Source of the DNA: Comamonadaceae bacterium
GTDB taxonomy: Bacteria; Pseudomonadota; Gammaproteobacteria; Burkholderiales; Burkholderiaceae
Assembly (NCBI GenBank): GCA_947505995.1
Contig: CANNNB010000103.1
Coordinates: 1 to 8,043 of the forward strand
Length of the DNA stretch: 8,043 nt
Direction: 5' to 3'
Below the pieces are notes generated by a model. That model saw only the letters and a list, made by a program, of their open reading frames with translations, was not told the origin of the DNA and ran no database searches. The translations under genes and the position numbers were made by a program. This document shows, piece by piece, positions 5,506-8,043 of this stretch. The first letter of the stretch is position 1. Each line of letters starts with the position of its first letter.

Positions 5506-6615
5506 TCACATCACTTCCAATTCGGCCCGCAATGCACCGGCCGATTTCATAGCTTGCAATATAGACATCAGGTCTTGCGGGGTGGCACCTAGCATATTGA
5601 TGGCGCGTACAACTTGTTCAAGTGATGCGCCCTCGTCTACTTGAATCATTTGGCCCGATGGACCCTGATCAATGCTAACGCGGTCGTTGCGCTGGTTCAT
5701 AGGACGCCCACGAGACAGCAATGGGGGTTGCACCACTTGATTGGTAGCTTGCACACGAATGGTCAGGTTGCCATGTGTTACAGCAAATGGTGCCAATCGC
5801 ACAGATTGGTTGACCACCACGGAGCCAGTGCGCGCATTCACAACCACTTTGGCCAAATCCATGGATGTTTGAACATCCAATTCAAGAAGCTGCGCCATCA
5901 CATTCATGCGCTGGGTCCGGTCTGTAGGCACACGAACAGCCACAGTTCGGGCGTCTATGGGCAGAACATCAGCTGCGCCTAAGACTCTCTCCATGGCCTC
6001 TGTAGCACGCTTGGTTTGAACATAATCTGCCTTGTGAAAATTAAACTCAACCAAAGGATTCATGTCAGCCTCTGGTGCAGCTTGTTCAACAATAGCACCT
6101 CCAGGAATACGGCCCGATGACAAATGATTGATACTGGTTCTTGATAAGTAAGTAGATGCTGAAGCACCAGGAATGACCAAAGAGCCTTGTGCCTGTCCAT
6201 AAACTTGGCCATTGGCAGCGCGCAAAGGTGTCATAAGCAACGTACCACCTCGCAAACTGCGGGCATTAGCCAAAGAGGAAACGGTAACGTCCATGGCCTG
6301 CCCAGGACGGGCCAATGCGGCCAATTCAGCAGTCACCATCACGGCTGCTGCATTGTTGGCTTGAAGACTGATACCAGGCGGAATAGAAACACCCAATGAA
6401 TTGAGCATGGTTGTAATGGTCTGACCTGTCACTGGGTTAGCCCCAGCGCCATCACCAGTTCCATCTAGGCCCACAACCAAACCGTATCCAATGAGCTGAT
6501 TAGGGCGTTGGCCAGAAACGACGGCCATGTCTTTGAGTCGTTCTGCAAACCCTGCGCCTGCGCTGAATACCATCAGCATCACCAATACAAATTTAAAACA
6601 CAGACTGGTTTTCAT
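5506..6615 (-). CDS. flgI: Flagellar P-ring protein FlgI
   Basis: FlgI is exported by Sec and assembles the periplasmic P ring around the distal rod. With the start at 6615 the protein has 369 residues: a signal peptide of about 24 (MKTS, hydrophobic core, cleavage after GFA) and a mature chain near 345, matching E. coli. The mature start ERLKDMAVVSGQRPNQLIGY and the next block GLVVGLDGTGDG are family hallmarks. Later come LANARSLRGGTLLMTPLRA, ARTGSVVVN, VRLAPFAVTHGNLTI and the C-terminal GATPQDLMSILQAMK. The frame also contains an earlier possible start at 6648. It is rejected because it would sit inside flgH, precede the signal peptide with extra charged residues, and ignore the strong Shine-Dalgarno at 6624-6628. 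The gene begins 10 nt after flgH and ends 1 nt before flgJ. Confidence 0.96.
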   Translation of the reverse strand: MKTSLCFKFVLVMLMVFSAGAGFAERLKDMAVVSGQRPNQLIGYGLVVGLDGTGDGAGANPVTGQTITTMLNSLGVSIPPGISLQANNAAAVMVTAELAALARPGQAMDVTVSSLANARSLRGGTLLMTPLRAANGQVYGQAQGSLVIPGASASTYLSRTSINHLSSGRIPGGAIVEQAAPEADMNPLVEFNFHKADYVQTKRATEAMERVLGAADVLPIDARTVAVRVPTDRTQRMNVMAQLLELDVQTSMDLAKVVVNARTGSVVVNQSVRLAPFAVTHGNLTIRVQATNQVVQPPLLSRGRPMNQRNDRVSIDQGPSGQMIQVDEGASLEQVVRAINMLGATPQDLMSILQAMKSAGALRAELEVM

Positions 6616-6623
6616 GATCTCAA

Positions 6624-6628
6624 CCTCA
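6624..6628 (-). promoter_or_regulatory. Ribosome binding site that fixes the flgI start
   Basis: On the minus strand TGAGG is followed by an 8-nt spacer and ATG at 6615. The site overlaps the flgH stop codon, so ribosomes finishing flgH could reinitiate at flgI. It supports 6615 over the upstream ATG at 6648. Confidence 0.7.
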
Positions 6629-7339
6629 ATTGGGTGAATAGCGAACAAACAATTTGGTTAACCAGCCTGGGTTCTTCACTTCATCGGTAATGCCCGCACC
6701 GCGATACTCAATGCGCGCATCGGCCACTTGAGAAGACAAGATGGTGTTGCCTTGCAAGTTGACGGGTGAGACGATGCCGCCAAAGCGAATGACCTCTTCT
6801 TCGTTACCCACAGCCAATCTTTTTTCACCGCCTACACTCAAATTGCCATTGGGCAATACTTCCAAAACTGTCACAGTAATGGTGCCGCTAAATTGATTAG
6901 AGGCTGAGGAACCTGCTTTGCTATCAAACTTGCTTGTGCCATCGTTGTTCAATCCACCGGAAAGAAGCAAATTAGAAGAAGTGCGAGGGGACGTGCCTGT
7001 TTGATTTCTGACGGCATTAAGTCCCATGTTGACGCTATTTGACGAATTACGACTTGCAACGATACCGCCATCCTTGCTTGCGCGGGTAGTTTCGTTCAAC
7101 AAAACAGTGAGGGTATCGCCAACTCGAACAGCGCGGCGGTCTTCAAACAAACCACGGTAAGGGGTAGCATTAACCTGAGCCGCAGGCACCAAAGAACCTC
7201 GACTTGTAACTACAGCTACTTGGGGTTGAGGGCGAATTGTTGTTTCGCTGTTTAACAAAGACTGTTTGCTAGCTGATGGCAATTCAGCACAGCCCGCCAA
7301 CGCTGCGAGCGTGATTAGGATCAATGCAAATTTTTTCAT
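6626..7339 (-). CDS. flgH: Flagellar L-ring lipoprotein FlgH
   Basis: FlgH forms the outer-membrane L ring, the outer bushing of the flagellar rod. The 237 residues fit the family (E. coli 232). The N-terminus is a lipoprotein signal peptide, MKKFALILITLAALAGC, with lipobox LAGC and the lipidated Cys at residue 17. The mature protein shows the family block RGLFEDRRAVRVGDTLTV (about 62-79), followed by LLNETTRASK. Later come FSGTITVTVLEVLPNGNLSV and GEKRLAVGNEEEVIRFGGIV. Near the C-terminus are the blocks SSQVADARIEYRGAG and the ending WLTKLFVRYSPN. The central serine/asparagine-rich stretch (about 96-140) is low in complexity and variable, as in relatives. The ATG shares its first base with the flgG stop (TAATG), and AGGA at 7348-7351 lies 8 nt upstream as Shine-Dalgarno. 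Confidence 0.96.
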   Translation of the reverse strand: MKKFALILITLAALAGCAELPSASKQSLLNSETTIRPQPQVAVVTSRGSLVPAAQVNATPYRGLFEDRRAVRVGDTLTVLLNETTRASKDGGIVASRNSSNSVNMGLNAVRNQTGTSPRTSSNLLLSGGLNNDGTSKFDSKAGSSASNQFSGTITVTVLEVLPNGNLSVGGEKRLAVGNEEEVIRFGGIVSPVNLQGNTILSSQVADARIEYRGAGITDEVKNPGWLTKLFVRYSPN

Positions 7340-8043
7340 TACAGTTGTCCTAACTTTGGAAGGATTTGATCTGATGCAGAAACTGATTTGGCTGTGATTT
7401 CGTAAGCACGTTGTGCAGCGATTAACGAAACCAATTCTTCTGCGACATTGACGTTAGATTGCTCGGTGTAGTACTGGCTGATTGAACCGTAGCCTGGCTG
7501 ACCGGCGCCAGATTGGCCAGGTGGTACTGAAATAGCTGCGCCTGATGATGCAGTAGGGAAATACAAACCGCCACCCACCGAAGACAAACCTGCAGGATTT
7601 GTAAAATTAACCATTGCAATTTTGTTTGGCTTCACAACAGCTGGTGTATTCACACCAACATAATAGGTCACCGTGCCATCGGTACCGATGACAATATCAG
7701 TTGCCGTTCCTGGAATGTTGATGGCTGCACCAGTGTTATCAAGCAAAGTACTGCCTGATGGTGTCACAATATTTCCAGTTTGGCTGCGCATAAAGTTACC
7801 TGCGCGAGTGTATGAAGTACCACTCCCAGTTTGAACTGCAAAGTAACCATTGCCATTAATTGCCATGTCCAAGGGATTAGAACTTTGCAGAAGTGAACCC
7901 GCACTGTTGACCCGCTGAGTAGCAACAATTCTGGAACCATTTCCCGCTTGAAGTCCCGCCGGGACAAATGTTTCATCACCAAGAGCACTAGTTCCTGAGT
8001 TTTCAGTCAGCCCAGCACTTCGAATATTTTGATACAACAAATC
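7339..8043 (-). CDS. flgG: Flagellar distal rod protein FlgG, C-terminal part (5' end outside window)
   Basis: FlgG builds the distal rod that passes through the P and L rings. The frame runs off the right edge with DLLYQNIR; by comparison with E. coli FlgG about 42 N-terminal residues are missing. The first codon listed as a start in simple ORF calling (at 8040) is an internal Leu. Seen: VPAGLQAGNGSRIVATQR and SNPLDMAINGNGYFAVQ, then the SYTRAGNFMRSQTGNIVTPSG block, which distinguishes rod and hook proteins. The C-terminal axial helix SNVNVAEELVSLIAAQRAYE continues through TAKSVSASDQIL and ends in KLGQL, a near match to E. coli FlgG. FlgF is the closest alternative, but the C-terminus and the following flgHIJKL order support FlgG. 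It is the first visible gene of the run; its promoter lies outside the window. Confidence 0.95.
   Translation of the reverse strand, partial: DLLYQNIRSAGLTENSGTSALGDETFVPAGLQAGNGSRIVATQRVNSAGSLLQSSNPLDMAINGNGYFAVQTGSGTSYTRAGNFMRSQTGNIVTPSGSTLLDNTGAAINIPGTATDIVIGTDGTVTYYVGVNTPAVVKPNKIAMVNFTNPAGLSSVGGGLYFPTASSGAAISVPPGQSGAGQPGYGSISQYYTEQSNVNVAEELVSLIAAQRAYEITAKSVSASDQILPKLGQL

Noticed and set aside
5641..5982. 113-codon plus-strand frame opposite flgI
   Set aside because: It lies wholly antisense to a highly conserved gene, is rich in His/Gln/Arg as expected of a shadow frame, and has no recognisable motif.
6616..6648. Upstream in-frame ATG that would add 11 residues to FlgI
   Set aside because: It lies within flgH, puts acidic residues before the signal peptide, and ignores the strong TGAGG Shine-Dalgarno 8 nt before the ATG at 6615.
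1..8043. Mobile elements, CRISPR arrays, tRNA or rRNA genes
   Set aside because: I saw no transposase or integrase motifs, terminal inverted repeats, spaced direct repeats or tRNA-like cloverleaf; nearly all the sequence is accounted for by the genes listed.

Overview
The window is a stretch of chromosome from a flagellated Gram-negative bacterium. FlgH (a lipoprotein with a lipobox) and FlgI (with a Sec signal peptide) build the outer-membrane L ring and periplasmic P ring, which only Gram-negative flagella have. The YghU-type glutathione transferase, the glutaredoxin, the proton-type MotA/MotB and the moderate, near-even GC fit a beta- or gammaproteobacterium. A betaproteobacterium (Burkholderiales-like) is my best guess, but nothing here fixes a genus.

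Layout: On the plus strand, bases 3-587 hold the 3' part of a YghU-like glutathione S-transferase that enters from the left edge. Converging on it, on the minus strand, is a small glutaredoxin (636-878) with a plausible weak promoter. A 235-bp gap (879-1113) holds that promoter, a 10-bp palindrome overlapping its -10 element, a start-less but protein-like reading frame on the plus strand (963-1103), and a perfect 7-bp hairpin. From 1114 to the right edge everything lies on the minus strand in one tight run. In transcription order it is flgG (5' end outside the window), flgH, flgI, flgJ, flgK, flgL, motA, motB. Gaps between these genes are 35 nt or less, and flgG/flgH and flgL/motA overlap. No stretch over 300 bases lacks a gene.

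How the genes work together: FlgG forms the distal rod and FlgH/FlgI are the L- and P-ring bushings around it. FlgJ caps the growing rod. FlgK and FlgL join hook to filament. MotA/MotB form the proton-conducting stator that drives rotation. The run therefore goes from rod completion to the motor's power unit. Two points stand out. FlgJ has only its rod-capping half, with no peptidoglycan hydrolase domain. The stator pair is attached directly behind flgL with a 4-bp ATGA overlap, and its MotB is unusually short. I found no mobile element, CRISPR array, rRNA or tRNA gene, and no clear novel system. The least explained sequence is the coding-like remnant at 963-1103.
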